Positions 48,349 through 56,747 of a stretch of 64,000 bases of DNA are shown here, in pieces. The notes beneath the pieces were generated by a model. It ran no database searches. It was not told the origin of the DNA and saw only the letters and a program-made list of their open reading frames with translations. The DNA is from Breviolum minutum Mf 1.05b.01 (Eukaryota > Sar > Dinophyceae > Suessiales > Symbiodiniaceae): contig DF240863.1 in assembly GCA_000507305.1 (NCBI GenBank), forward strand, positions 33,363 to 97,362. Direction: 5' to 3'. The position numbers and the translations under genes were made by a program. Within the stretch, counting starts at the first letter, position 1; the number at the start of each line of letters is the position of its first letter.

Positions 48349-49654
48349 CCATCGGTGCCGGAATAGCGTTTCCCACTCTGCGTTTCCCAACATGTTGCAA
48401 TTGGAGCCAGAACATGTTTAGACCGTTTTGGACTTACCTTGCGACAGGTTGTCCCCTGTAGAGTTTTTTTGGGTTATGGTTGGAACAAGTGGGAGTAAAA
48501 AGGAAGGCAACATACTGTAAAGCAACCAAGAGGCTTTTTGGCCAAACCGAAATTGGCGATCTTGGCGTTGTAATGGAGATCAACCAAGATGTTGTCCCTG
48601 AGTGTTGAAACTTGAAGCCGAGACCATGAATGTTGTTCCATTCTTCAACTTGCATGGATGATTTCCTGACCTATTCAATTCCTTGATCCATGGAACACAG
48701 CACTAGATCTTCCAATCTCTAGCAGTTCTCCTCAGGCTCCAACGCCTTCAAGTCCGTCCCTGTGCATGACCGCTCAGGGGGAGCGATCACGCATGAACGC
48801 TACCCCCTCACACCTCTCATCCACCGTCAGGAGGAGGAGTAATTGACAGAGCACAAGTCAAACACAAGATACTCGAGTTCTGCGTGCGTTGAAGTATGGA
48901 AACCAAAACAACGTGGGAATCATGGAAACATTTCATATCGAAACATATGGAACCATGGTTGCCGCCCAAGCAGAGTGGTACGGTCGTTGTTTTGTCACTA
49001 TGCTTTGTTGCTATCATTGCTGACCCACCCTGGCGACGACGAATGCCTGAAGCGTCATCTTGGAGCGAGCCGCGGAGGTCAATAATTTGCCATGCGGGAA
49101 AAAGTTGAGAACGTAAACCTCCCTATCAAGAAACTGAATGGTTCAATGGTCCTTGATACAGAAAAATTCTGCCATTGAACGTAACGTTCACACAGCATCT
49201 ACTGTATATTCTTTAAGACAGAGGATAATTGGCAGACATTAACTTGCGGACGAAAAACAACCTCGTGTATATATATATATATATATACAGGCAACATGGG
49301 ACGAGGAAAATTTGGTCCATGAATACATAGTTTAGCTTTGCTTCCCTGCCTCCTTGGAACACGCTCGGTGCGGCAGGAGACAACGCTGTGAGAGGAACAG
49401 CTGCCAATTTTATGATGATTCAGCTCAAAACCCTTGTTTTCTGTTTTTTTGAAGGGATTGGACATCATCAGCAGGTGTGATTTCTGGTGTCACGGATTTA
49501 TAGATTCAAATATGATAAGTCATATATCTCATGGCATCCATGGCACGCGTACTTTTTGCCTACATTTTCATTTTCATGGCGCTTTTTTGAAAATGATTGC
49601 GGCAATCCTGTACCAGTCCTCGACTGGATCCTGTGGTGGGTATGGATTGATATG
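48349..49654. other. Host DNA between the last gene fragment and the virus
   Basis: GC is moderate and no hairpin elements occur until 49655. Short frames suggest broken exons, for example TTWESWKHFISKHMEPWLPP on the plus strand near 48905-48970, but none can be identified. Confidence 0.45.
49266..49288. repeat. (TA)n microsatellite
   Basis: About 11 TA units. Confidence 0.85.
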
Positions 49655-49703
49655 GTTCACGGTTCAGAATTCCCAAACCACCGGTTAGATGGTGCTAAAA
49701 CCC
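49655..49703. repeat. Family B element truncated by the virus
   Basis: GGTTCAGAATTCCCAAACCA then GATGGTGCTAAAACCC, after which element B stops and viral AGTTAGGG begins. It gives the insertion site. Confidence 0.8.
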
Positions 49704-49771
49704 AGTTAGGGTAGGCCTTGCCCATCGCCCATTCCTCACCCAACCCCAAGCCCCCACCCTGACAAACACAC

Positions 49772-49935
49772 AACATTTCACAACAACATCCCGAAACAAC
49801 AACTAAACACACAACATTTCAAAACAACATCCCAAAACAACACTTCAAAACCAAACATTTCAAAACAATACCCCAAAACATCAATTCAAAACTCAACATT
49901 TCAGAACAATAACCCAAGAACAAAAATTAACTTCA
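49772..49935. repeat. Four 41-bp tandem repeats in the PLV end
   Basis: The word AACATTTC begins at 49772, 49813 and 49854 (the last as AACATTT plus C on the next line) and again at 49895, exactly 41 bp apart each time. Each unit reads roughly AACATTTCAAAACAACA followed by a CCCAAAACA block and a variable tail. The copies diverge progressively to the right. The position near the end of the element suggests iterons of a terminal replication origin or simple slippage. The function is not known. Confidence 0.75.
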
Positions 49936-50022
49936 TAAAATCCTAAATTCAAACAGTATCACAACAAATTATTTTGAAGAAACCCCTCAACACAAAATAT
50001 CTTCAAAACAATTTCACAAACT

Positions 50023-50046
50023 ATGAATGGGCAAGGTTGCCCTCAT
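50023..50046. repeat. GC-rich hairpin in the AT-rich PLV end
   Basis: GGGCAAGGTTGCCC (50029-50042) is a perfect 6-bp stem around GG. It is extended by ATGA on the left and TCAT on the right with a 2-base bulge. It stands out in an otherwise A/T-rich stretch and shares a 10-mer, inverted, with the extreme left end at 49716-49725. Confidence 0.6.
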
Positions 50047-50263
50047 TGAATTTACAAAATCCTAACCAAAATTCCACATATTATTATACAAACATTTCTT
50101 TAAAACAATTCATTCCAAAAAAGCCCCTTTACAAAAAACCATACTAATATAATACAAAAGTTATTAATCAAAAATATAACGAATTACCTCTCTTTGAAAT
50201 TCTCCATCAAATAGTTCAGGATAAAATCTACACCCTCTTTCACATAACAGCCAAATCATAAAT

Positions 50264-50734
50264 TCACGACATATAGGTTTTTTGGAAACGAGACCTTTCC
50301 TTATGGTTTGCCCAAATTCTTTCATAAGGGAATTTCATTAAATAACTGCAATTATAATAATCACAATTGATAGCATTTTGAAACCTCCTGAAAAAAGTTT
50401 TCTTTGTTGGAAAAGTATTCAAATGGTAAAAACATATTGACCATAATATCAAACCATCGTGAAGGTATTTGTCATATTCATCACTACAATAGATTTTTTC
50501 AATATCAACTCCTTTCCACCTGTCATAAAGTTCTTTTTCATATGGACTAACATCTTCTATTACTTTTCTTGTTTTAACACATTTTTCACATCTGCACGAA
50601 GTAAAACTTAAGATATTTTCAACAACATTATCAGGAAAATTATTATTACACTTTCTTACCCTGTTTTTGTAAAGTCTGAATGAATTGCATTTGGTCATTT
50701 CTTCTTTAAGTCTCTCTCTAATATCAATATCCAT
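50264..50734 (-). CDS. Small Cys-rich PLV protein, probably frameshifted at its 3' end
   Basis: The 156-residue protein is not recognised. It has a Cys cluster at residues 47-52 (C-R-C-x2-C) and is rich in Lys, Arg, Asn and aromatic residues; a zinc-binding or nucleic-acid role is only a guess. It is the gene nearest the left end and has its own early-type box 27 bp upstream (50761-50788). The frame stops at 50264 right after a run of six A (plus-strand T run near 50281-50286). If that run is read one base shorter, the frame continues about 33 more codons, starting CREFMIWLLCERGC and ending at a TAA at 50164. This suggests a homopolymer error or a real frameshift. Confidence 0.65.
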   Translation of the reverse strand: MDIDIRERLKEEMTKCNSFRLYKNRVRKCNNNFPDNVVENILSFTSCRCEKCVKTRKVIEDVSPYEKELYDRWKGVDIEKIYCSDEYDKYLHDGLILWSICFYHLNTFPTKKTFFRRFQNAINCDYYNCSYLMKFPYERIWANHKERSRFQKTYMS

Positions 50735-50760
50735 TTTACTATCTAATATATATACATAAT

Positions 50761-50788
50761 ATTTCTTTAAATACTTTTTTACAAGAAA
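50761..50788 (-). promoter_or_regulatory. Early-type promoter box, copy 1
   Basis: Read on the minus strand it contains TTCTTGTAAAAAAG followed by TATTTAAAGAAAT. It lies 27 bp upstream of the Cys-rich protein start. The same box recurs almost unchanged at 54497-54524, 56131-56157 and 56748-56774. The TATTTAAAG core is TATA-like. Promoter function is inferred from repetition and position only. Confidence 0.7.
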
Positions 50789-50804
50789 TAGTTTTATTTA
50801 ACAT

Positions 50805-52184
50805 TCATTTACAACTACAATTACACAACTTACAATATGGGATTATATTATCCAATGTGTGTGTCAAGTCATTGTTTTTCCGTTGTGCTGTTAAATTACT
50901 CATTATATTTCCATTTTTAATATCTAAATAAAACCCACAACCACAGTAATTACATTGGTTCTTTATGTTTTTCAAAAACCAGTCCGAATTTACATATCCA
51001 TCCTTTGGTATTTTTCTTTTTGCTTTTCTATCCTGTAATCTGTATGCTTCAATTTTTCTGTCAAAATAACTCATTATACATTTTTCATTAAACTCATCAT
51101 TTGTATCACCACTATATTTAAAAAACCTTACCTTGTTCAAATCTCGGCATCTCGTGAGGGCTGTCCATATCCATTCAGGATAGTTCTTCACTAAAAAATG
51201 ATTATAATCAAATATTGTTATTGTATCATCTATGCTACTTCCTCGTGCTGAATGACAGGTAGAACAGTAAGCAAAAATGAAATTAGTTCTTACCTTCTCA
51301 ATGCTAATTGGTTGTATTATCATACTTTTTACATCTTTTAATTTCATAATGCCATTGCCTACATAGCAGATTTGATATTTGAAATTTACATTAAATACAC
51401 TACTTTTGGCTTTAGTATATTCCCTACATATCAGAAATTCACCTACTTCATATTCACCCTTTCTGTTTTCTAACTTTCTGATTGCGTTGCTTACATTTTT
51501 ACAGGTGTTGTTCAAAAATGCGATATTATTTTTTGAACCACTTATGTCAGTTGTGTATGAAAAATATTTGTCAATCAATTTGCTTGTTGGTATTTTGTTT
51601 ATAAAGATGTCATTTTTGATATTTGCGAGTTTATCCTTATCCTCTTGTGTATTCAATCGCTTACACTCCTTCAACAATATATTATGTTTAAAGATGTTGT
51701 CAATGATATGGTCAGCATAAGTTTCATAGTCCTGTATGTTTGTGATTTCCTGAACCGGCTTCAATTGTTTAGTATCACCTGTGGCAATTATGATTTTATC
51801 ACTTTTGTTTTTCTCTACAAACTGTTTTATCCTCCAATATGTGTTAAGATTACTAAAATAGATTTCATCAAACACTATGACATCATAACTGGAGTAATCA
51901 AATGGCACTAACTTAACATCAGCAAAACTTATTCCAAAGAATTTGTTTATAGTCATCGCTTCACCCTCAAATGCTTGTAGCAGTTTATTAGTAGGGCAGA
52001 CGAATATGACTTTATAGTTTCTCTCAACCATTCTTTGACAGATATAACTTTTGCCTGTTCCGGCAAATAGCCCCCTTATTATCACTGGGTTTTGTTCAAC
52101 AATTTTATCAATAATACTATCAGTGTTGTATTCATCATTTACCGCAATTTCTTCATTGTCATAACTGGGGATGTTAATCAACAC
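50805..52184 (-). CDS. SF1 helicase with C-terminal HNH-like zinc module (probably the C-terminal half of a PolB-helicase protein)
   Basis: This is a superfamily 1 (Pif1/RecD/Dda-like) helicase expected to unwind DNA during viral replication. Walker A is GLFAGTGKS at residues 38-46, Walker B is VIVFDE at 102-107, motif III is TGDTKQ near 135-140, motif V is CHSARGSSIDD near 310-320 and motif VI is TALTRCRD near 341-348. The C-terminus has CNYC (411-414), an R-x-N-N, H442, N446 and CKLCN (451-455), the layout of HNH/endonuclease VII-type treble clefs. No ATG fits the N-terminus: the listed start is GTG, and the frame stays open about 22 codons further upstream to a stop close to the N at 52251. 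No early box precedes it. Both facts suggest it was translated together with the PolB upstream. Confidence 0.85.
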   Translation of the reverse strand: MLINIPSYDNEEIAVNDEYNTDSIIDKIVEQNPVIIRGLFAGTGKSYICQRMVERNYKVIFVCPTNKLLQAFEGEAMTINKFFGISFADVKLVPFDYSSYDVIVFDEIYFSNLNTYWRIKQFVEKNKSDKIIIATGDTKQLKPVQEITNIQDYETYADHIIDNIFKHNILLKECKRLNTQEDKDKLANIKNDIFINKIPTSKLIDKYFSYTTDISGSKNNIAFLNNTCKNVSNAIRKLENRKGEYEVGEFLICREYTKAKSSVFNVNFKYQICYVGNGIMKLKDVKSMIIQPISIEKVRTNFIFAYCSTCHSARGSSIDDTITIFDYNHFLVKNYPEWIWTALTRCRDLNKVRFFKYSGDTNDEFNEKCIMSYFDRKIEAYRLQDRKAKRKIPKDGYVNSDWFLKNIKNQCNYCGCGFYLDIKNGNIMSNLTAQRKNNDLTHTLDNIIPYCKLCNCSCK

Positions 52185-52219
52185 ATTTTGAACAATCTCA
52201 TAATTTACACAAGGTAATG

Positions 52220-54466
52220 CTATATCATCATTAGATTTAACTCACTCTCCNGTCCAAAATTTACATTTGCTATGAGTTTTTTGATATGTTCATCTTCCTC
52301 ATTATCATCGCTTATAGTCATTTGCCACAACTCATCTACAATATTTTGGTAATTGACTTTATGAATTTGTGAAGGTATTTTATAGTATAAAATTTTGATG
52401 TTGCTTGATTGGTTATGTTTCATCAATTCTTTCAAGAATAAACCATATATCAAACACCGCTTTTTGTTTAACATCAGTCCAGTTTTACTACTTGTTTCCA
52501 TTCTTTTATTACATATATTTACAGTCCGTGCTTTTATTTGCTCTATGTATTTTTCAAACTCTTCCTTGCCCCACAATGCTATGAGTTGATTTCTATAATG
52601 CTCATCTTCATATCTTTCCAAAGTCTTTTGAAGTTCCTTCATATGTTCTCTAACATTCAATGTTGTATTTACATCCGGAATACTTTTTGTGGATTTTAAT
52701 TCTACATAATATAATGTAAGATTGTGTAAATCATTGACATCAATTGAGCCATCGTATTCTTTCCAAATATCAAACTGATTAAATACTGGTATTTCATCTA
52801 TTACAGTCCCGCAGTGTGTAAATGCCTTTCTCACATCAATTTCACTCTTTTCGTGCAGTAGTATTTTTTTACAAAATTTTCCTGATGGAACTATTGTTCT
52901 GGTTTCATCCAATATGTCAATGTCAATGTCATTATAAAATGATTTATGAGATGGACTGAACATAGTCTTGTTAAAGTTGAACATTGCCTCATTCATATTG
53001 TTATATGTTTGTTCATCACTAACTGCTATTGCTCCATCACAAGAATTGTTCAGTAGATTTTGGGTTTTGATGATGTAATTAGTTTTGTTGAATTTTATTC
53101 TTATTTGTGAGATAACACCTGCCTGAAATGTAATTTTTGGCTCATAACCATTAGCAATTAATTCAAAAAATGCCTCGTTCAAATTGTTGTCCTTCAATAT
53201 CAGAAAGATTTCACTGACATCGTTGTCATCAAATTTTATTTGTAGTATATCATTGACATTGTCAATCATTTTGAACTTTGTAGGTTCTTCCTTTTGATTA
53301 ATGTAGTAGTCTGCTGATGCCTTGACTACTGGAATGTCAGCAAGGATATGTTTTTGTTGAATTTCTTTGAGGTTATGATTTAGCACATAAATATGGCTGT
53401 TCTTAACCATAGCATAAAAAGTTTTCAAGTGATGATTTCTTTTTTCAGGGTCGTATTTGTAAATCAACTTGTTTAAAAAATCAAAAATTCTAACTTGTAT
53501 ATTGTATTCCTTAAACACCTTTTCCATATCCGCAATTGATGCTCCTGTTTCAGTAAAATCATTCTTTCCGGTGATTTCAATAATCCTGTCAATTGTCAAT
53601 CTTTTTTTACACTTTTCTCCCATAATTGTATCACCATAGAAATCCATCAAAGCATTTGCCCAACAAAGATTATCAATATAATTCTCTTTTTCTATTGCTC
53701 GTTTTATTGTGTCGGCATCAGTTTTGATAGGTGTAGAGATGTAGTTATGATAAATAGATATATTGGATGCCTCTGTTAAATTTTCAGTCATTATATCAAA
53801 CTTCTCGCCATTGGAATTTACCAAATCTACAGACCTAATTTTTACACAGCCTAAATCATCATAATAAGCACGAAGAAATTCAATTGTGCTACTCACTTCT
53901 TCATCCTTACTCAATAAATCCAATGTGTCCCAAAATTCAGGATTTTCATTACTATTATTATAATCTTCCAGAGTATTCCATCTAAATATTCTTTTTCCTA
54001 TTCTCTCTTTTGGAAAGTCTGACTTTATGGTAATTGTAGCATTTTGTATCTGAAATGTAGTAATAAAATAATGTAATCCCTGATGTGTAAATGATGGTTT
54101 TTGCTTAATCCCTTGTTCCTTAAGATTGCCTTTAACATAAGTATAAAGTTGAAAATCTACAAAATATGTTCTGTTCCGTTTCCTTTTTTTACTTTCATTC
54201 ATTCTCTCGTTTAGTGGCTTTGTTTCCTTGTATTTGCTAATATTTTCTTTGTATTTTTTGAATGTTTTATCATACAGTTGTTTATTTGAAGATGTTAGAC
54301 CCTTAATAAGATTTTCCACAGTTGCTACATTTGATATTTTCCTTTGGGTATATAGTTTAATCAGTTCATCAATCCGCTTTTTATTTGTTTGTGTTGTTGT
54401 GCTTGTAATGCTTTTCTGCTTTAATTTTTGTAGTTGGGTGATATTACTTGCTATAAACTTGTTCAT
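52220..54466 (-). CDS. polB: PolB-like DNA polymerase, N-terminal part, truncated just after motif B
   Basis: The protein is the probable replicative polymerase of the PLV. It has 748 readable residues. A basic N-terminal region with NKQLYDKTFKKY (61-72) is followed by a CWANALMDFYGD block near 268-279 and a GASIADMEKVFKEY block, a pattern I recognise from the region preceding the polymerase core in PLV/Polinton PolB proteins. KLIANVNFG at about 730-738 aligns with PolB motif B (KxxxNSxYG). Motif A is not clear and motif C is missing because the sequence breaks at the N at 52251. The ATG at 54466 is supported by the early box 31 bp upstream. The assignment rests on motif B and context. Alternative: a divergent replication protein fused to the helicase. 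Confidence 0.6.
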   Translation of the reverse strand: MNKFIASNITQLQKLKQKSITSTTTQTNKKRIDELIKLYTQRKISNVATVENLIKGLTSSNKQLYDKTFKKYKENISKYKETKPLNERMNESKKRKRNRTYFVDFQLYTYVKGNLKEQGIKQKPSFTHQGLHYFITTFQIQNATITIKSDFPKERIGKRIFRWNTLEDYNNSNENPEFWDTLDLLSKDEEVSSTIEFLRAYYDDLGCVKIRSVDLVNSNGEKFDIMTENLTEASNISIYHNYISTPIKTDADTIKRAIEKENYIDNLCWANALMDFYGDTIMGEKCKKRLTIDRIIEITGKNDFTETGASIADMEKVFKEYNIQVRIFDFLNKLIYKYDPEKRNHHLKTFYAMVKNSHIYVLNHNLKEIQQKHILADIPVVKASADYYINQKEEPTKFKMIDNVNDILQIKFDDNDVSEIFLILKDNNLNEAFFELIANGYEPKITFQAGVISQIRIKFNKTNYIIKTQNLLNNSCDGAIAVSDEQTYNNMNEAMFNFNKTMFSPSHKSFYNDIDIDILDETRTIVPSGKFCKKILLHEKSEIDVRKAFTHCGTVIDEIPVFNQFDIWKEYDGSIDVNDLHNLTLYYVELKSTKSIPDVNTTLNVREHMKELQKTLERYEDEHYRNQLIALWGKEEFEKYIEQIKARTVNICNKRMETSSKTGLMLNKKRCLIYGLFLKELMKHNQSSNIKILYYKIPSQIHKVNYQNIVDELWQMTISDDNEEDEHIKKLIANVNFGXESELNLMMI
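52251..52251. other. Single ambiguous base marking a likely assembly gap inside the polymerase
   Basis: This is the only N in the window. On the minus strand the polymerase reads through KLIANVNFG (PolB motif B) directly into the N, and nine codons later the frame stops. The last PolB part with the catalytic motif C (YxDTDS type) is absent, and only about 22 codons remain before helicase sequence begins in another frame. A collapsed scaffold gap or an internal deletion of roughly 1 kb is the simplest reading. Confidence 0.7.
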
Positions 54467-54496
54467 AACTATATTTATATATTTTATAATATAAAT

Positions 54497-54524
54497 ATTT
54501 CTTTAAATACTTTTTTACAAGAAA
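54497..54524 (-). promoter_or_regulatory. Early-type promoter box, copy 2
   Basis: It is identical over 28 bp to the box at 50761-50788 and sits 31 bp upstream of the polymerase ATG, in the short gap between the integrase stop and the polymerase start. Confidence 0.72.
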
Positions 54525-54540
54525 AATGTTTTTTGGTAAT

Positions 54541-55455
54541 TTATACTTTTAATAATTCATTCCTCAAATATCCTCGGCTTATTCCATTCAAGTAAAAATA
54601 ACTTTGGCCTAATTTCTTTTCAATCTTTTCAACTGTGTAAGTTTCTTTGCTCCATTGGCTCGTCCGTTCTTTTTCAGTAATTGCTTTTTTCCTATATATT
54701 TTGACTTGGTCGCCTGTTGATATTTCTGGGTATTTTCTTGTTCTGGTTGCTTGGATTGTCATATTGACTTTTGCCTTTAAATTGTCTTTTTGTTTTGTTG
54801 CCTGTTTTGGTGTCATTTTTGTAGCGGAATGAACCATTTTATCATTATATGTTAGTAAAATTTCAAGATTATAGTCTATCCATTGTATGTTTTCTTTTCC
54901 TTTCTTTTCATCAGCCTCAACTCGTTTGTATAACATATCTTTGTATGTTCTTATTGCCCTCTCTGAAAAATTAGGGTGTCCTCTTGTTCTGTGATGTGCT
55001 ACACCCTCTTCTTTTAAATAGTCTTGAATGGCTTGAGTGTTTAAAGCAGTCTCATCATCTGTATATAGTAGTTCTGGTTTGCCATTCATTTTTTTAAATG
55101 CTTCAATCATTCCAGCGGATATATCCCCCTCACCTTTACTTTTAATAGGAACTACTACCATATATTTAGTAAAAATATCTATCATCAATAAACCAACTCT
55201 AAATTTTTGTTTTTCCAAGTCATTGATAAAAAACAAATCCATCTGAAACTCATAAAACGGATGAGGTGGTATAAAGGAATTTTGGCCTCTTAATTGCTTT
55301 TTTTGTTCTACATTTTTTCTAAAGAATTCTTCAACATCTTTCATTGTTATTGATTTGTCCTTTTCCTTGGCGTCTTTTAAAGTTGTTGCCTTGCTTCCGA
55401 AACCTGACCTGTCATAGTAAATTTTACTTATTATATCATTTTTATTATCACTCAT
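54541..55455 (-). CDS. int: Retroviral-type (RVE) DDE integrase
   Basis: The enzyme catalyses insertion of the linear viral DNA into the host genome. In this 304-residue protein the core carries D73 (FQMDLFF), D133 or D134 (LLYTDDE) and E165 (NFSERAIRTYKDM), matching the D,D(~32-35)E spacing of RVE integrases. The N-terminal ~60 residues are charged, without the His-Cys zinc motif of retroviral integrases. The C-terminal ~55 residues (TGDQVKIYRKK to GYLRNELLKV) look like the SH3-like or chromodomain-like tail common in Polinton integrases. It lies just upstream (minus sense) of the polymerase but has no early box of its own; its 5' gap is only AT-rich. Confidence 0.92.
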   Translation of the reverse strand: MSDNKNDIISKIYYDRSGFGSKATTLKDAKEKDKSITMKDVEEFFRKNVEQKKQLRGQNSFIPPHPFYEFQMDLFFINDLEKQKFRVGLLMIDIFTKYMVVVPIKSKGEGDISAGMIEAFKKMNGKPELLYTDDETALNTQAIQDYLKEEGVAHHRTRGHPNFSERAIRTYKDMLYKRVEADEKKGKENIQWIDYNLEILLTYNDKMVHSATKMTPKQATKQKDNLKAKVNMTIQATRTRKYPEISTGDQVKIYRKKAITEKERTSQWSKETYTVEKIEKKLGQSYFYLNGISRGYLRNELLKV

Positions 55456-55506
55456 TATAATAAATATGATATAATATTAAAATTTTTTATGATTTTTTTC
55501 TATACC

Positions 55507-56112
55507 TTACGGCGGACACCAAACATAATCAATCCCCCAAAAAAGATGTGTCCTCACAATCTCATCTATATCTTCTACTGTATTTCTTTCTGTATGCCTC
55601 CTTGATAAGTTTATAACACATAGGCGTTTCATTTTTCTCACTCTCATTATATTTTTTATGTTGTATGTTATGTAGTTATAGACTGTTTGCTTTCTAATCC
55701 CTCGTGTTCTCTTTTTCATTTCCTTGTGTGCTTTATCCATTATTGTTTTTACTAATTCAGGCTCATTTTTCCAATCTATAAAGATGTTGTCATATATAAA
55801 CTTTACAATTTCAAATGTTGTTTCATTTAATTTACTGATGTTTGTTTTTACCTCACCATCAGGAGGATAATCACATTCATAATAAAAACCCCAAAGAGCA
55901 TCAAGCGTTTCAGGAAATGGTATTGCCTTAACATATCTAAACATCCACTTTTGATGCTCACTTTTTAATGTTAAGTAAGTCAGGCAGTCATCACAACATA
56001 AATACTCACCAACAATATCAGAAATATCAAAGAGACTAATCTTTAATGATAATATCATTTTTGATTTTTCTTGTGCGCATTTTTGGCATTTTTCCTCCCA
56101 AACACTGGGCAT
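55507..56112 (-). CDS. Zinc-ribbon-like PLV protein of unknown function
   Basis: The 201-residue protein is not recognised. C9-x2-C12 and C40-x2-C43 near the N-terminus could bind one zinc in a ribbon or RING-like fold. The middle is acidic and aromatic, and residues ~130-165 are strongly basic (KEMKKRTRGIRKQTVYNY). It starts 19 bp from an early-type box (56131-56157), which places it with the replication genes. A DNA-binding or regulatory role is an inference. Confidence 0.7.
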   Translation of the reverse strand: MPSVWEEKCQKCAQEKSKMILSLKISLFDISDIVGEYLCCDDCLTYLTLKSEHQKWMFRYVKAIPFPETLDALWGFYYECDYPPDGEVKTNISKLNETTFEIVKFIYDNIFIDWKNEPELVKTIMDKAHKEMKKRTRGIRKQTVYNYITYNIKNIMRVRKMKRLCVINLSRRHTERNTVEDIDEIVRTHLFWGIDYVWCPP

Positions 56113-56130
56113 ATATTTACTATAAAAAAT

Positions 56131-56157
56131 ATTTCTTTAAATAGTTTTTACAAGAAA
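56131..56157 (-). promoter_or_regulatory. Early-type promoter box, copy 3
   Basis: Same box as copies 1 and 2 with one T fewer in the T run and C to G once (ATAGTTTTTACAAGAAA on the plus strand). It lies 19 bp upstream of the zinc-ribbon-like gene, and the GC-rich hairpin array begins about 35 bp further upstream. Confidence 0.65.
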
Positions 56158-56190
56158 TATTTTTACATAAATTTATTTTTTTTCATCAAT

Positions 56191-56358
56191 GGATACCCCT
56201 TAATCCCCCACCCAAGGGGATACCAATCCCCCACCCAAGGGGATACATATCCCCCACACAGGGGGATATGGGCAAAACACCACCTAAATAAGGGATTTTT
56301 TTGGCAAATCCCCCACACAGGGGGATACCAATCCCCCACACTGGGGGATACCAATCCC
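56191..56358. repeat. Array of five GC-rich CCCC/GGGG hairpins
   Basis: Five short palindromic units such as TCCCCCACACAGGGGGATAC are strung together, joined by ATACCA or similar linkers, with a 45-bp AT-richer spacer (about 56267-56312) between units three and four. Two units have ACCCA and three have ACACA/ACACT as loops, with matching stem changes that keep the pairing. It fills the gap between the zinc-ribbon-like gene and the coiled-coil gene. Read as protein it gives GDTYPPH-like low complexity in either direction, but no start or neighbouring gene supports coding. Possible roles are origin, terminator or recombination site. Confidence 0.8.
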
Positions 56359-56416
56359 AATTTAAGTAATATTTTTAAATATATCATCTAAAGAATGTTC
56401 TATTATTTAGGTGATA

Positions 56417-56722
56417 TTATGCTTCAGCAGTTAAGATTTTTGCTATTTCACCTTTATATTTTCTCGGCTTGGTTTTCTTTAATGTGCTATTATTATTGCC
56501 TTCAGTTTCTATTTTTTCATAATCTATGTCTTTCAAATCAATCTCGCCGTTTTCTATCATTGTATCTAATTTTTTCCTTCTATGATATTTTATAGCATTT
56601 GTCCTCTTTGTTTCCATAAATTCCTTTTCGTGTCTCCTGTTTTGGTAATACAGCCTATTGTATAATGCCAATTGCTCTTTTATTTCCTCTAATGTTAAAT
56701 CTTCAGGTGCTTTTATTGCCAT
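56417..56722 (-). CDS. Small charged coiled-coil PLV protein
   Basis: The 101-residue protein is not recognised. Residues ~8-50 (LTLEEIKEQLALYNRLYYQNRRHEKEF and on) are heptad-like and highly charged, and the C-terminal part is Lys-rich (LKKTKPRKYKGE). An early-type box lies 26 bp upstream (56748-56774). The short size, charge and placement fit an early regulatory or DNA-binding accessory protein, but nothing in the sequence proves this. Confidence 0.65.
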   Translation of the reverse strand: MAIKAPEDLTLEEIKEQLALYNRLYYQNRRHEKEFMETKRTNAIKYHRRKKLDTMIENGEIDLKDIDYEKIETEGNNNSTLKKTKPRKYKGEIAKILTAEA

Positions 56723-56747
56723 AACACTGTATAATATATAAGATATT

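Larger units (their letters stand above)
49704..50163. repeat. Left terminal region of the PLV, candidate terminal inverted repeat
   Basis: No gene is seen here. The first 70 bp are C-rich (CCTTGCCCATCGCCCATTCC), followed by four 41-bp tandem repeats and then an A-rich stretch reaching the first gene. The 10-mer CCTTGCCCAT at 49716-49725 returns as its reverse complement at 50027-50036 inside a hairpin. Polintons and PLVs usually have terminal inverted repeats of a few hundred bp, so this is probably the left copy. The partner copy would lie beyond 64000 and cannot be checked here. Confidence 0.6.

Noticed and set aside
51379..51911. Plus-strand frames opposite the helicase
   Set aside because: They are Leu/Phe-rich mirror frames of an A/T-rich gene and carry no motif.
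56191..56358. Array resembles a CRISPR at first glance
   Set aside because: Units are hairpins with short, nearly constant linkers and no 25-40 bp unique spacers; the host is eukaryotic and no cas gene is present.
56071..56391. Open frames on both strands through the hairpin array
   Set aside because: The frames only reflect the palindromic repeat, have no promoter or neighbouring support and overlap an early-type box.
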